DNA from: Mycolicibacterium sp. CH28
GTDB lineage: Bacteria > Actinomycetota > Actinomycetes > Mycobacteriales > Mycobacteriaceae
Reading direction: 5' to 3'
NCBI RefSeq assembly: GCF_004745805.1
Contig: NZ_SRLQ01000003.1
Coordinates: 433,384-497,383, forward strand
Length of the DNA: 64,000 nt
The first letter of the stretch is position 1; every line of letters starts with the position of its first letter. The notes under the pieces were generated by a model, which ran no database searches, was not told the origin of the DNA, and saw only the letters and a program-made list of their open reading frames with translations. The position numbers and the translations under genes were made by a program. Shown one piece after another: positions 26,223 through 34,811 of this stretch.

Positions 26223-28421
26223 ATGCCCATCGCGATCACGCCCGAGCACCACGACCTCGCGGAGTCGGTGAAATCCCTGGTAGCCCGGGTCGCGCCGGCT
26301 GAGGTTTTGCACGACGCACTGGAAAACCCCGTCCCCACTCCACCGCCGTACTGGAAGGCCGCCGCCGAGCAGGGATTGCACGGTGTCCACCTTGCCGAGT
26401 CGGTGGACGGTCAGGGCTTCGGGCTCCTGGAGCTGGCGATCGTCATCGCCGAGTTCGGCTACGGCGCGGTGCCGGGCCCGTTCGTCCCGTCGGCGATTGC
26501 CAGCGCGCTGATCGCCGCCCACGACCCCGATGCGAAGGTGCTGAGCCAGTTGGCCTCCGGCGCGCTCATCGCCACGTGCGCGTTGGAATCCGGTCTGACC
26601 GCCACCCGCCAGGACGACACGCTGGTGATCCGCGGCGAAGCCCGCTCGGTGCTCGCCGGCGCCCAAGCCTCGGTGCTGGTTCTACCGGTGGCCATCGAGA
26701 GCGGCGTCGAATGGGTGATCCTGGACGCCACCCAGCTCGAGATCGAGCCGGTGAAGTCGGTGGACCTGCTGCGCCCGATCGCCCATGTCCGGGCCAACGC
26801 CGTCGAGATCGGCGCCGACCGGCTGCTGTCCACCCTGTCCCAGCCCGCCGGCCGCGCGGTCGTCACGACGCTGCTGTCGGCCGAGGCCATCGGCGTCGCC
26901 CGCTGGGCCACCGACACCGCCGCCGCGTACGCGAAGATCCGTGAGCAGTTCGGCCGCCCCATCGGCCAGTTCCAGGCCATCAAGCACAAGTGCGCCGAGA
27001 TGATCGCCACCACCGAGCGGGCAACGGCAGCGGTCTGGGACGCGGCACGAGCGTTGGACGAAGCCGCCGGAAATGCGTGGGACGGAGGCGAAACCGCCTA
27101 CGAATTCGCCGCCGCGGTCGCCGCCAGTCTGGCGCCGGCCGCCGCCCAGCACTGCGCCCAGGATTGTATCCAGGTACACGGTGGCATCGGCTTCACCTGG
27201 GAGCACGACACCAACATCTACTATCGCCGGACGCTGGGCCTGGTCGCCGCGTTCGGCCGGTCCTCGGAGTACCCGCAGCGGGTGTTCGACACTGCGACGA
27301 GCACCGGTATGAGGGCGGTGAACATCGACCTGGATCCCGAGACCGAAAAGCTGCGCGCGGAGATCCGTGCCGAAGTCGAAGCGCTGAAGGCAATTCCGCG
27401 CGAACAGCGGACGGTGGCGATCGCCGAGGGCGGCTGGGTGCAGCCGCACCTACCCAAGCCGTGGGGCCGGTCGGCCGCCCCGGTGGAGCAGATCCTGATC
27501 GCCCAGGAGTTTGCCGCCGGGCGGGTCAGGCGTCCCCAGATGGGCATCGCCGCCTGGCTGATCCCGTCGATCGTCGCGTTCGGCTCCGAGACACAGAAGC
27601 AGCGTTTCCTGCCGCCGACATTCCGCGGCGAAATGATCTGGTGCCAGTTGTTCTCCGAACCGGGCGCCGGATCCGACCTGGCGAGCCTGACGACCAAGGC
27701 CACCAAGGTCGAGGGCGGCTGGCGGATCACCGGCCAGAAGATCTGGACCACCGCCGCGCAGTTCTCCCAGTGGGGCGCACTGCTGGCCAGAACGGATGCC
27801 TCCGCACCCAAACATGGCGGCATCACCTACTTCCTGCTGGACATGAACAGTGCGGGCGTCGAGGTCAAGCCACTGCGGGAGCTCACCGGCAACGCGATGT
27901 TCAACACCGTGTTCATCGACGACGTGTTCGTCCCCGACGACCTGGTCCTGGGCGAGGTGAATCGCGGCTGGGAGGTGAGCCGCAACACCCTTACCGCAGA
28001 ACGGGTTTCGATCGGCAGCAGCGAGCCGGGATTCCTGCCCAATCTCGACATCTTCGTCGAGTTCGCCGGCGGCGGCCACTTCGACCAGACCGGGCACCAC
28101 CGCGCCGGTGAGCTGATCGCCGAGGGACATGCGGCCAAACTGCTGAACCTGCGCTCGACACTGCTGACGCTGGCCGGCGGTGATGCGATGCCGTCGGCGG
28201 CGATCTCCAAGCTGTTGTCGATGCGCACCGGGCAGGGGTATGCCGAGTTCGCGGTGTCCTCGTTCGGGATCGACGGCGCGATCGGCGATCAGGGCTCACC
28301 ACAGGGCAAATGGGCCGAGTACCTGCTGGCCAGCCGGTCGACGACAATCTACGGCGGCACCTCCGAGGTGCAGCTGAACATCATTGCCGAGCGGCTGCTC
28401 GGCCTGCCCCGCGACCCGTAA
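26223..28421 (+). CDS. fadE6: Two-domain acyl-CoA dehydrogenase FadE6
   Basis: This 732-residue protein is a tandem fusion of two acyl-CoA dehydrogenase modules, matching the 731-residue FadE6 (Rv0271c) that I recall. The N-terminal module (1-360) has REQFGRPIGQFQAIKHKCAEM and QVHGGIGFTWEHD. The C-terminal module (370-732) has the substrate/FAD motifs WCQLFSEPGAGSDLASL and GWRITGQKIWTTAAQFSQWG and ends TIYGGTSEVQLNIIAERLLG. It introduces the 2,3 double bond in an acyl-CoA, probably a branched or sterol-derived one. ATG 26223 follows GGGAAGG. It is convergent with fadD2, which could supply its CoA ester. Confidence 0.92.
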   Translation: MPIAITPEHHDLAESVKSLVARVAPAEVLHDALENPVPTPPPYWKAAAEQGLHGVHLAESVDGQGFGLLELAIVIAEFGYGAVPGPFVPSAIASALIAAHDPDAKVLSQLASGALIATCALESGLTATRQDDTLVIRGEARSVLAGAQASVLVLPVAIESGVEWVILDATQLEIEPVKSVDLLRPIAHVRANAVEIGADRLLSTLSQPAGRAVVTTLLSAEAIGVARWATDTAAAYAKIREQFGRPIGQFQAIKHKCAEMIATTERATAAVWDAARALDEAAGNAWDGGETAYEFAAAVAASLAPAAAQHCAQDCIQVHGGIGFTWEHDTNIYYRRTLGLVAAFGRSSEYPQRVFDTATSTGMRAVNIDLDPETEKLRAEIRAEVEALKAIPREQRTVAIAEGGWVQPHLPKPWGRSAAPVEQILIAQEFAAGRVRRPQMGIAAWLIPSIVAFGSETQKQRFLPPTFRGEMIWCQLFSEPGAGSDLASLTTKATKVEGGWRITGQKIWTTAAQFSQWGALLARTDASAPKHGGITYFLLDMNSAGVEVKPLRELTGNAMFNTVFIDDVFVPDDLVLGEVNRGWEVSRNTLTAERVSIGSSEPGFLPNLDIFVEFAGGGHFDQTGHHRAGELIAEGHAAKLLNLRSTLLTLAGGDAMPSAAISKLLSMRTGQGYAEFAVSSFGIDGAIGDQGSPQGKWAEYLLASRSTTIYGGTSEVQLNIIAERLLGLPRDP

Positions 28422-28437
28422 CCGAGTCGGCGGGCCG

Positions 28438-30117
28438 TTACTGGATCTCGATCTGGCGCAGCTCCCGCTTGAGAACCTTGCCGGTGGGGTTGCGCGGCAG
28501 CTCGGAGAGGAAAACCACCTCGCGCGGAACCTTGTAGCGCGCAAGGTGTTCGCGCACATAGTTCTTGATCGCTTCCTCGGTGACCTCGGCCTCCTCCTTG
28601 AGGACGACGAATGCCCGCAACCGCGCCCCCCACTCGGGGTCATCGACTCCGAGCGCGGTCGCCTCAACGACGCCAGGGTGCCCACTGATGAGGTCCTCGA
28701 CCTCGGCGGGAAAGACGTTCTCGCCGCCGGACACGATCATCTCGTCGTCGCGACCGCTGACGAACAGCAGCCCGTTATGGTCGAAATAACCAACGTCACC
28801 GGACGACAGCAGGCCGTCGATGATCTGCTTGTTCCCGCCGCCGGTGTACCCCTCGAACGGAAAGGTGTTGCCGACGAAGATCCGGCCGACGTCGCCCTGC
28901 GGGACTTCGTTGCCGTTGTCGTCGAGGATCTTGATCTTGGTGCCCCGCACGACCGACCCCACGGTGGCGGGATTCTTCAGCAGGTCCTCGGGCTTGGCGA
29001 TGGTGGCGAGCGCGACTTCAGTCGAGCCGTAGAGGTTGTAGATCACCGGGCCGAGGTCCTTCAGCGCCCGGGTCGCCAGTTCCGCACCAAGCTGCGAACC
29101 CGACACGAAGACGATCCGCAGCGACGACAGGTCGGGCTTGGGGTCCATCTTCTCCAGCGCGTCGAGCATCCGGGACAGCATCACCGGCACGACGACGATC
29201 GCAGTGACGCGGTGCTTGGCGATGTCCTCGAGCACGGTCACCGGCTTGAACTTGCGGCGCAGTACCAATGTGCTGCCCAGCGTCAGCGCGATGGTGGCAT
29301 GCAGATAGCCCAGGGCATGGAACATGGGCGACGGCAGCGAGGTCACTTCGCCGGCGCGGAACGGAACGCTGGAGAGCACACCGCCGATCGGGGCCAAGCT
29401 CGGCGGCGCATTTCGCGTCGCACCCTTCGGGGTCCCGGTGGTGCCGCTGGTGAGGATGATGACCGACGACCGCCTGGTGACCTTCGGCGGCGGCGCGGTG
29501 CTGCTGCGAGCGATCAACTCGGCGAGCGTCTCGTCCGTGCTGCCCGACGGATCGGCAGCGTCCGGGTTGGTCCCCAACGCCCGCAGCTTGCCCAGCGGCG
29601 GGTCGGACAACTTCACCGCCTCGGCATACTCGTCGTCGTAGATGATCAGTTTGGCGCCTTCACGTTCGGAGACGTCCCTGATCTGCGGGCCCGAGAATTC
29701 GGTGTTGAGCATGATCGTGCGGGCGCCGACCCGGGCACACCCGTAGTTCGCAATCACGAACCAGCGGTGGTTGCGGGCCAGGATGGCCACCCCGTCACCG
29801 CCCTTGACGCCCATGGCCAGCAGTCCATTGGCCACCGCGCTGGCGGCCTCATCGAGCTCTTTGAACGTCATCGAGCCGTCGTCGTCGATGATCGCCGCCT
29901 TGGTGGGCGTGCGGCGGGCGTTGAGGGCCGGAACCATACCGATCTCGCCCCAGCGGCGGATGTCGGCGACCAATCCGACCAGATTCTGGGGCGGCTCGAG
30001 TCCAAACGCACCGGACTCGATCATCTTGTACAGGTAGTGCAGCTCCGACGAACCGCGTTCGGCCAACTGTTGGACCTTGGCCAAGGCCTGCGCGGGCAGA
30101 TCCATAAGACTGGGCAT
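28438..30117 (-). CDS. fadD2: Fatty-acyl-CoA ligase/synthetase FadD2
   Basis: This 559-residue protein is an adenylate-forming acyl-CoA synthetase, the length of FadD2 (Rv0270). The P-loop-like motif ILTSGTTGTPKGA is near 195-207. The A5 motif NLYGSTEVA, the A7/A8 region LLFVSGRDDEMIVSGGENVFPAEVE and the A10 Lys in NPTGKVLKREL are intact. It activates a fatty or other carboxylic acid with ATP and CoA. The ATG at 30117 was chosen because MPSLMDLPAQALAKV begins the family's N-terminal helix. It is convergent with fadE6 (16-base gap) and divergent from polD2. Confidence 0.92.
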   Translation of the reverse strand: MPSLMDLPAQALAKVQQLAERGSSELHYLYKMIESGAFGLEPPQNLVGLVADIRRWGEIGMVPALNARRTPTKAAIIDDDGSMTFKELDEAASAVANGLLAMGVKGGDGVAILARNHRWFVIANYGCARVGARTIMLNTEFSGPQIRDVSEREGAKLIIYDDEYAEAVKLSDPPLGKLRALGTNPDAADPSGSTDETLAELIARSSTAPPPKVTRRSSVIILTSGTTGTPKGATRNAPPSLAPIGGVLSSVPFRAGEVTSLPSPMFHALGYLHATIALTLGSTLVLRRKFKPVTVLEDIAKHRVTAIVVVPVMLSRMLDALEKMDPKPDLSSLRIVFVSGSQLGAELATRALKDLGPVIYNLYGSTEVALATIAKPEDLLKNPATVGSVVRGTKIKILDDNGNEVPQGDVGRIFVGNTFPFEGYTGGGNKQIIDGLLSSGDVGYFDHNGLLFVSGRDDEMIVSGGENVFPAEVEDLISGHPGVVEATALGVDDPEWGARLRAFVVLKEEAEVTEEAIKNYVREHLARYKVPREVVFLSELPRNPTGKVLKRELRQIEIQ

Positions 30118-30184
30118 GGCGCCCACCCTATGTGACACGGGTCGCACCGAGGAGAGAAAGAGCCGCGGTAATTACCATGGCTTC

Positions 30185-31402
30185 ATGGCGGGCTTGGTCG
30201 ACGGAATCGTGGATGTGGAAGGCCGCCACGTCGCCATCAGCCACCCCGACAAGGTGGTTTTCCCCGCGATCGGCACGCGCGGCCCGGTGACCAAGATGGA
30301 TCTTGTCGGCTACTACCTCGCGGTGGCGGATGGGGCGCTGCGCGCTGTCGCCGACCGGCCGATGATCCTCAAGCGGTTCGTCAAGGGGATCACCGAAGAG
30401 GCGATCTTCCAGAAGCGGGCACCGGAGAAGCGGCCGGATTGGGTCGACGTCGCCGAATTGCGCTATGCCCGGGGTACCTCGGCCAAGGAGGCGGTGATCC
30501 ACGAGGCGGCAGGCCTGGCGTGGGCGGTGAACTTGGGCTGTGTGGATCTCAATCCGCATCCGGTGCGCACCGGCGACCTAGAACACCCCGACGAGCTGCG
30601 CGTCGATCTCGATCCGATGCCCGGCGTCGGGTGGCCTCAGATCCTCGACGTGGCGCAGGTCGCCCGCGAGGTACTCGAGGACCACGGCCTCACCGCCTGG
30701 CCCAAGACGTCGGGGTCGCGGGGCTTCCACATCTACGCCCGTATCGAGCCGCGCTGGCCGTTCAAACAGGTCCGGCTGGCGGCTGAGACCGTGGCCCGCG
30801 AGGTGCAGCGCCGTGCCCCCGACCTGGCCACCAGCCAATGGTGGAAAGAGGAACGCCAGGGCGTATTCGTCGATTTCAACCAGAACGCCAAGGACCGCAC
30901 GGTGGCATCGGCGTACTCGGTGCGCGCCACCCCCGACGCGCGGGTGTCCACGCCACTGACTTGGGACGAGGTGCCCGGTTGTCGGGCCGAGGAGTTCACC
31001 ATCGCGACCGTGCCGGCCCGGTTCGCCGAACGCGGCGACCCGTGGGCGGCGATGGACGACGCGGTCGGCTCACTGGAGGCGCTACTGCGACTGGCAGACG
31101 AACTCGGCCCGGCGGAGAAACCCCCGAAGGGCAACAAGCCACTGATCGAGATCGCCCGGACCAAGACCCGCGACGAGGCACTAGCCGCCCTGGACATCTG
31201 GCGCTCACGGCACCCCGACGCCGCGCGGGCACTGCACCCCACCGACATCCTCGTCGACGGTATGCGCGGGCCGAGCTCGATCTGGTATCGCATCCGGATC
31301 AACCTCGAACACATCCCCTCCGACCAGCGACCACCGCAGGAGGAGCTGCTCGCGGATTACAGTCCGTGGGAAGGCTATTCGGGCCATCAAATGCGGCCGT
31401 GA
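30185..31402 (+). CDS. polD2: LigD-like primase-polymerase PolD2 (Prim-PolD), Rv0269c-like
   Basis: This 405-residue protein is a stand-alone archaeo-eukaryotic primase-type polymerase, as in the LigD polymerase domain. Conserved elements are HPDKVVFP, RPMILKRFVKGITEEAIFQK, the catalytic pair of aspartates in RVDLDPMPGVGW, SGSRGFHIYARI and FVDFNQNAKDRTVASAYSVR. Such enzymes add ribonucleotides and fill gaps during base-excision or end-joining repair. No ligase or nuclease domain is fused. The ATG at 30185 lies 67 bases from divergent fadD2; a GGTAATTACC palindrome (30167-30176) is just upstream. Confidence 0.9.
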   Translation: MAGLVDGIVDVEGRHVAISHPDKVVFPAIGTRGPVTKMDLVGYYLAVADGALRAVADRPMILKRFVKGITEEAIFQKRAPEKRPDWVDVAELRYARGTSAKEAVIHEAAGLAWAVNLGCVDLNPHPVRTGDLEHPDELRVDLDPMPGVGWPQILDVAQVAREVLEDHGLTAWPKTSGSRGFHIYARIEPRWPFKQVRLAAETVAREVQRRAPDLATSQWWKEERQGVFVDFNQNAKDRTVASAYSVRATPDARVSTPLTWDEVPGCRAEEFTIATVPARFAERGDPWAAMDDAVGSLEALLRLADELGPAEKPPKGNKPLIEIARTKTRDEALAALDIWRSRHPDAARALHPTDILVDGMRGPSSIWYRIRINLEHIPSDQRPPQEELLADYSPWEGYSGHQMRP

Positions 31403-31498
31403 CCGTCAAATGAGATGCCCAGCCTGATCACAGGCTGAACAAAACCTGCGACGTTAACGTGCAAGAGACCAAGACCTTGCCGATCGGAGGAATTCACC

Positions 31499-32536
31499 GT
31501 GCCCGGAGCCGCACCACCAGCACCGGCCTTCGTCGCAGTTGTGAGCGAGGTGGCCTACTACCTGAGCCTGGCGTTACCGCTGGGGATGGCTTTGACCGTC
31601 GGATACCTCGCGATTCCGGAGGACCGCGGGGGAATCGTGTCGCGACAGGCCCGCCGCCTTGCGTTGCCCGTCGCGGTCTGTGTCGCCGCTGCCGTAGCCC
31701 TGCGATGGACAACGTCGGCTGCGAGTGGAATCGGGCTCGTCCAACTCGCCGGGTTGATGCTGGCGGCGATCGGTCTTGTGATGATGGGGAGATCGGCGTC
31801 GCGCTGGTTGGCCGTGGGTGTCGCGGCGGTGACGGTCGTCGTCGCGGTGCTCCCCGAGATCCCGCTGCGGTCGCCGACGCCGGACAGTCTGGCGCGAAAC
31901 GCCCTCACCACCGTCCATCTGCTGGGTGCGTTGTCCTGGGTCGGCGGGTTGGTGGTCCTGGCCGCCGTGGGGTTGAGCCGGCGGCGCAGCCACGCCGACG
32001 ACCGAACGAATGACGCCGCAGAGGCTCGGGCAACGGAGTGGGCACAGATCTGGGAACGGTTCAGCATGGCCGCCCTGATCGCGGTGGCTGCAGTGATCGT
32101 CACCGGAGTGTGGCTGGCCTGGGTTCACGTCGGGACCCCCAGTCAACTGTTCACCACACCCTATGGGCGATATCTGGCCATCAAACTGGTTCTGGTCGTG
32201 GCGTTGCTGGCAGCGGGCGGGTACAACACCCGGGTTGTGTTGCCGAAGATCCGCGCGCTGCAGCAGGACGGTGACACACACGGAGTACTGCACCTGGCGG
32301 CACGGCATTTTCCGGCGGTGGTGTGCGGCGAGGCCGTAATCGCCATCGGAGTGCTTGCCGTGGTCCCGTTCCTGCGCGGGTCGGCCCGCAGTCAGGCCGG
32401 GTGGCCAAGCGCCGGGCCCTTCGATCTGAGCGTCTTCGGTACCGGTGTGCTGTTGCTCGCACTCGTCGCCGCGGCGATGTGGGCCGGTACCCGTCGGCCG
32501 GTCGGGTCCCCCCAGCCCAGTACACCTGTGCCTTGA
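31499..32536 (+). CDS. CopD-domain integral membrane protein
   Basis: This 345-residue protein has about eight membrane helices. The CopD domain is visible from about 130: ARNALTTVHLLGALSWVGGL, where the His is conserved, then RFSMAALIAVAAVIVTGVWLAW, YGRYLAIKLVLVVALLAAGGYN and RHFPAVVCGEAVIAIGVL. CopD proteins handle copper across the membrane; the fused CopC-type domain of actinobacterial relatives is absent. The start is a GTG at 31499, well supported by GGAGG at 31486-31490. It is probably monocistronic; copper transport is inferred from the family. Confidence 0.85.
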   Translation: MPGAAPPAPAFVAVVSEVAYYLSLALPLGMALTVGYLAIPEDRGGIVSRQARRLALPVAVCVAAAVALRWTTSAASGIGLVQLAGLMLAAIGLVMMGRSASRWLAVGVAAVTVVVAVLPEIPLRSPTPDSLARNALTTVHLLGALSWVGGLVVLAAVGLSRRRSHADDRTNDAAEARATEWAQIWERFSMAALIAVAAVIVTGVWLAWVHVGTPSQLFTTPYGRYLAIKLVLVVALLAAGGYNTRVVLPKIRALQQDGDTHGVLHLAARHFPAVVCGEAVIAIGVLAVVPFLRGSARSQAGWPSAGPFDLSVFGTGVLLLALVAAAMWAGTRRPVGSPQPSTPVP

Positions 32537-32593
32537 TCGCGCCACACCCTCCCATGCCACCGGTTTGCCCGCTGTCCTGACACCACAGTGGCC

Positions 32594-33061
32594 ATGGGGT
32601 TCAATGGTCCGGTGGTCGACCTTCGCCGCGCGCGCACGATAGCGGCCGAGCCGCAGGCAATTTGGGACGTCCTTTCCGACTTCGGCGCCATCAGCTCCTG
32701 GGCCGACAACCTCGACCACTCCTGCCTGCTGGAGCATGGCACCGACGGCGTGGCGATCGGGACCAGCCGGCGCGTCCAGGTCGGCCGCAACACGCTCGTC
32801 GAGCGCATCATCGACATCGATCCACCGGCCCGCCTCGGCTACGCCATCGAGGGGCTGCCGCGCCGGCTGAAGCTGAGCAACCGCTGGGCGCTGTCACCGG
32901 TCGCGGGCGACCACACCGAGGTAAGCCTGACCAGCACCGTGAACATCGGCGCCAATCCGGTTGCGGCACTTGCCGAACGCCTGGTTTGCCGGCACCTGGC
33001 CAAGCAGTCCGACGCGCTGCTCGCCGGACTCGCCCGACGAGTGGAGGGTCCCCGTGGCTGA
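32594..33061 (+). CDS. SRPBCC (START/polyketide cyclase-like) protein
   Basis: This 155-residue protein has the SRPBCC helix-grip pattern: RARTIAAEPQAIWDVLSDFGAISSWADNLDHSCLLE at the N-terminus, a central beta-sheet (RRVQVGRNTLVERIIDIDPP) and the C-terminal long helix (AALAERLVCRHLAKQSDALLAGLARRVEG). Such proteins bind hydrophobic ligands and may act as cyclases or carriers. ATG 32594 or GTG 32588 are both possible. Its stop overlaps the sulfatase start by 8 bases, so the two are coupled and probably act on the same substrate. Confidence 0.82.
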   Translation: MGFNGPVVDLRRARTIAAEPQAIWDVLSDFGAISSWADNLDHSCLLEHGTDGVAIGTSRRVQVGRNTLVERIIDIDPPARLGYAIEGLPRRLKLSNRWALSPVAGDHTEVSLTSTVNIGANPVAALAERLVCRHLAKQSDALLAGLARRVEGPRG

Positions 33062-34811
33062 CCGCCCCGACATCGTGATCGTGATGACCGACGAGGAACG
33101 AGCAATCCCGCCGTACGAATCCGACGACGTCCGTGCCTGGCGCCGGCGGGCGCTGTCCGGACGCCGGTGGTTCGACGAGCACGGCGTGAATTTCGGCCAT
33201 CACTACACCGGTTCGCTGGCCTGCGTGCCGAGCCGGCCCACCATCTTCACCGGGCAGTATCCGGATCTACACGGTGTCACCCAGACCGACGGCATCGGGA
33301 AGGTGTTCGACGATTCCCGAATGCGCTGGCTGCGCCGGGGCGAAGTGCCAACCCTGGGCAATTGGTTCCGCGCGGCGGGTTACGACACCCACTACGACGG
33401 CAAGTGGCACATCTCGCATGCCGACCTGGCCGACCCCGAGACCGGCGGCCCGCTGGCGACCAATGACGACGAGGGGATCGTCGACCCGGTTGCGGTGCAG
33501 CGCTACCTGGAGGCCGATCCGCTCGACGCATACGGATTCTCCGGTTGGGTCGGTCCCGAGCCACACGGGTCGGGCCTGGCCGACAGCGGATTCCGCCGCG
33601 ACCCGTTGATCGCCGACCGGGTGGTGGCCTGGCTGCAGGACCGCTACGCACGGCGCCGCGCCGGTGACGCCGCCGCCCTCCGCCCGTTCCTGCTCGTCGC
33701 CAGTTTCGTCAACCCCCACGACATCGTGCTGTTCCCGACGTGGGCCATGCGCAGCCCGCTCGAAGCGTCGCCGCTGGATCCACCGCCGGTGCCGGCCGCG
33801 CCGACGGCCGAGGAGGACCTGCGGACCAAGCCGGCCGCGCAGATCGCCTTCCGGGAGGCCTACTACTCCGGCTACGGTCCGGCGGCCGTCATCCAGCGCA
33901 CCTACGAGCGCAACGCGCAGCGCTACCGCGACCTCTACTACCGGCTGCACGCCGAGGTTGACGGGCCGATCGATCGGGTGCGACGCGCGGTCACCGAGGG
34001 CGGTTCGGACAACGCCGTGCTGGTGCGCACCGCCGATCACGGCGACCTGCTTGGCGCGCACGGCGGGCTGCACCAGAAGTGGTTCAACCTGTACGACGAA
34101 GCGACGCGGGTGCCGTTCGTGATCGCCCGGGTCGGCGACCGGGAAACTGCGGCCAGGCTGGTCGAATCACCGACCTCCCATGTCGATCTGGTGCCCACGC
34201 TGCTTGGCGCGGCCGGCATCGACGTGGCGTCGGTCGCCGCGACACTGGCAGAGTCGTTCTCGGAGGTGCACCCGCTACCCGGGCGCGACCTCATGCCGGT
34301 TGTCGACGGGGCTGGTGAGGACGAGAACCGTGCGGTCTACATCATGACCCGCGACAACATGCTCGAAGGCGATACCGGCGCGTCGGGGCTGGGGCGCCGT
34401 TTGAAGCAGACCGTGAATCCTCCTGCACCGCTTCGCATCCGGCTACCGGCCCATACTGCGGCGAACTTCGAGGGGCTTGTCGTCCGGGTGGATGGACACC
34501 TGTGGAAACTCGTGCGCACCTTCGACGATCCGGCCACCTGGACCGAGCCCGGCGTGCGCCATCTTGCCGCCAACGGGCTCGGCGGCGAGGCGTACCGCAC
34601 CAGCCCGCTCGAAGACCAGTGGGAGCTCTACGACCTGACCGACGATCCGGTCGAGGCGGTCAACCGCTGGGCCGACCCCGGACTGCACGGCGTGCGTGAA
34701 CTGCTGCGCATGCAGCTCAAGCAGGTACGCGCGGAGGCCGTTCCGGAACGGAACGCTCCGTGGCCATACGCTTCGCGGCGTCCCCCCAGACGCAAGCGGT
34801 TCTTCGGCTAG
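33054..34811 (+). CDS. Type I sulfatase/alkaline-phosphatase-superfamily hydrolase
   Basis: This 585-residue protein starts at GTG 33054 with the metal-binding N-terminus of sulfatases (DRPDIVIVMTDEERAIPPYE). The active-site motif is SLACVPSRPTIFTG, a C-X-P-S-R site whose Cys must be oxidised to formylglycine for activity. GKWHISH and the C-terminal metal motif RTADHGDLLGAHGGLHQKWF complete the site. It hydrolyses a sulfate or phosphonate ester; no signal peptide is present, so it acts in the cytoplasm. No formylglycine-generating enzyme gene is in the window. It is coupled to the SRPBCC gene and convergent with the P450 (4-base overlap). Confidence 0.9.
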   Translation: MADRPDIVIVMTDEERAIPPYESDDVRAWRRRALSGRRWFDEHGVNFGHHYTGSLACVPSRPTIFTGQYPDLHGVTQTDGIGKVFDDSRMRWLRRGEVPTLGNWFRAAGYDTHYDGKWHISHADLADPETGGPLATNDDEGIVDPVAVQRYLEADPLDAYGFSGWVGPEPHGSGLADSGFRRDPLIADRVVAWLQDRYARRRAGDAAALRPFLLVASFVNPHDIVLFPTWAMRSPLEASPLDPPPVPAAPTAEEDLRTKPAAQIAFREAYYSGYGPAAVIQRTYERNAQRYRDLYYRLHAEVDGPIDRVRRAVTEGGSDNAVLVRTADHGDLLGAHGGLHQKWFNLYDEATRVPFVIARVGDRETAARLVESPTSHVDLVPTLLGAAGIDVASVAATLAESFSEVHPLPGRDLMPVVDGAGEDENRAVYIMTRDNMLEGDTGASGLGRRLKQTVNPPAPLRIRLPAHTAANFEGLVVRVDGHLWKLVRTFDDPATWTEPGVRHLAANGLGGEAYRTSPLEDQWELYDLTDDPVEAVNRWADPGLHGVRELLRMQLKQVRAEAVPERNAPWPYASRRPPRRKRFFG

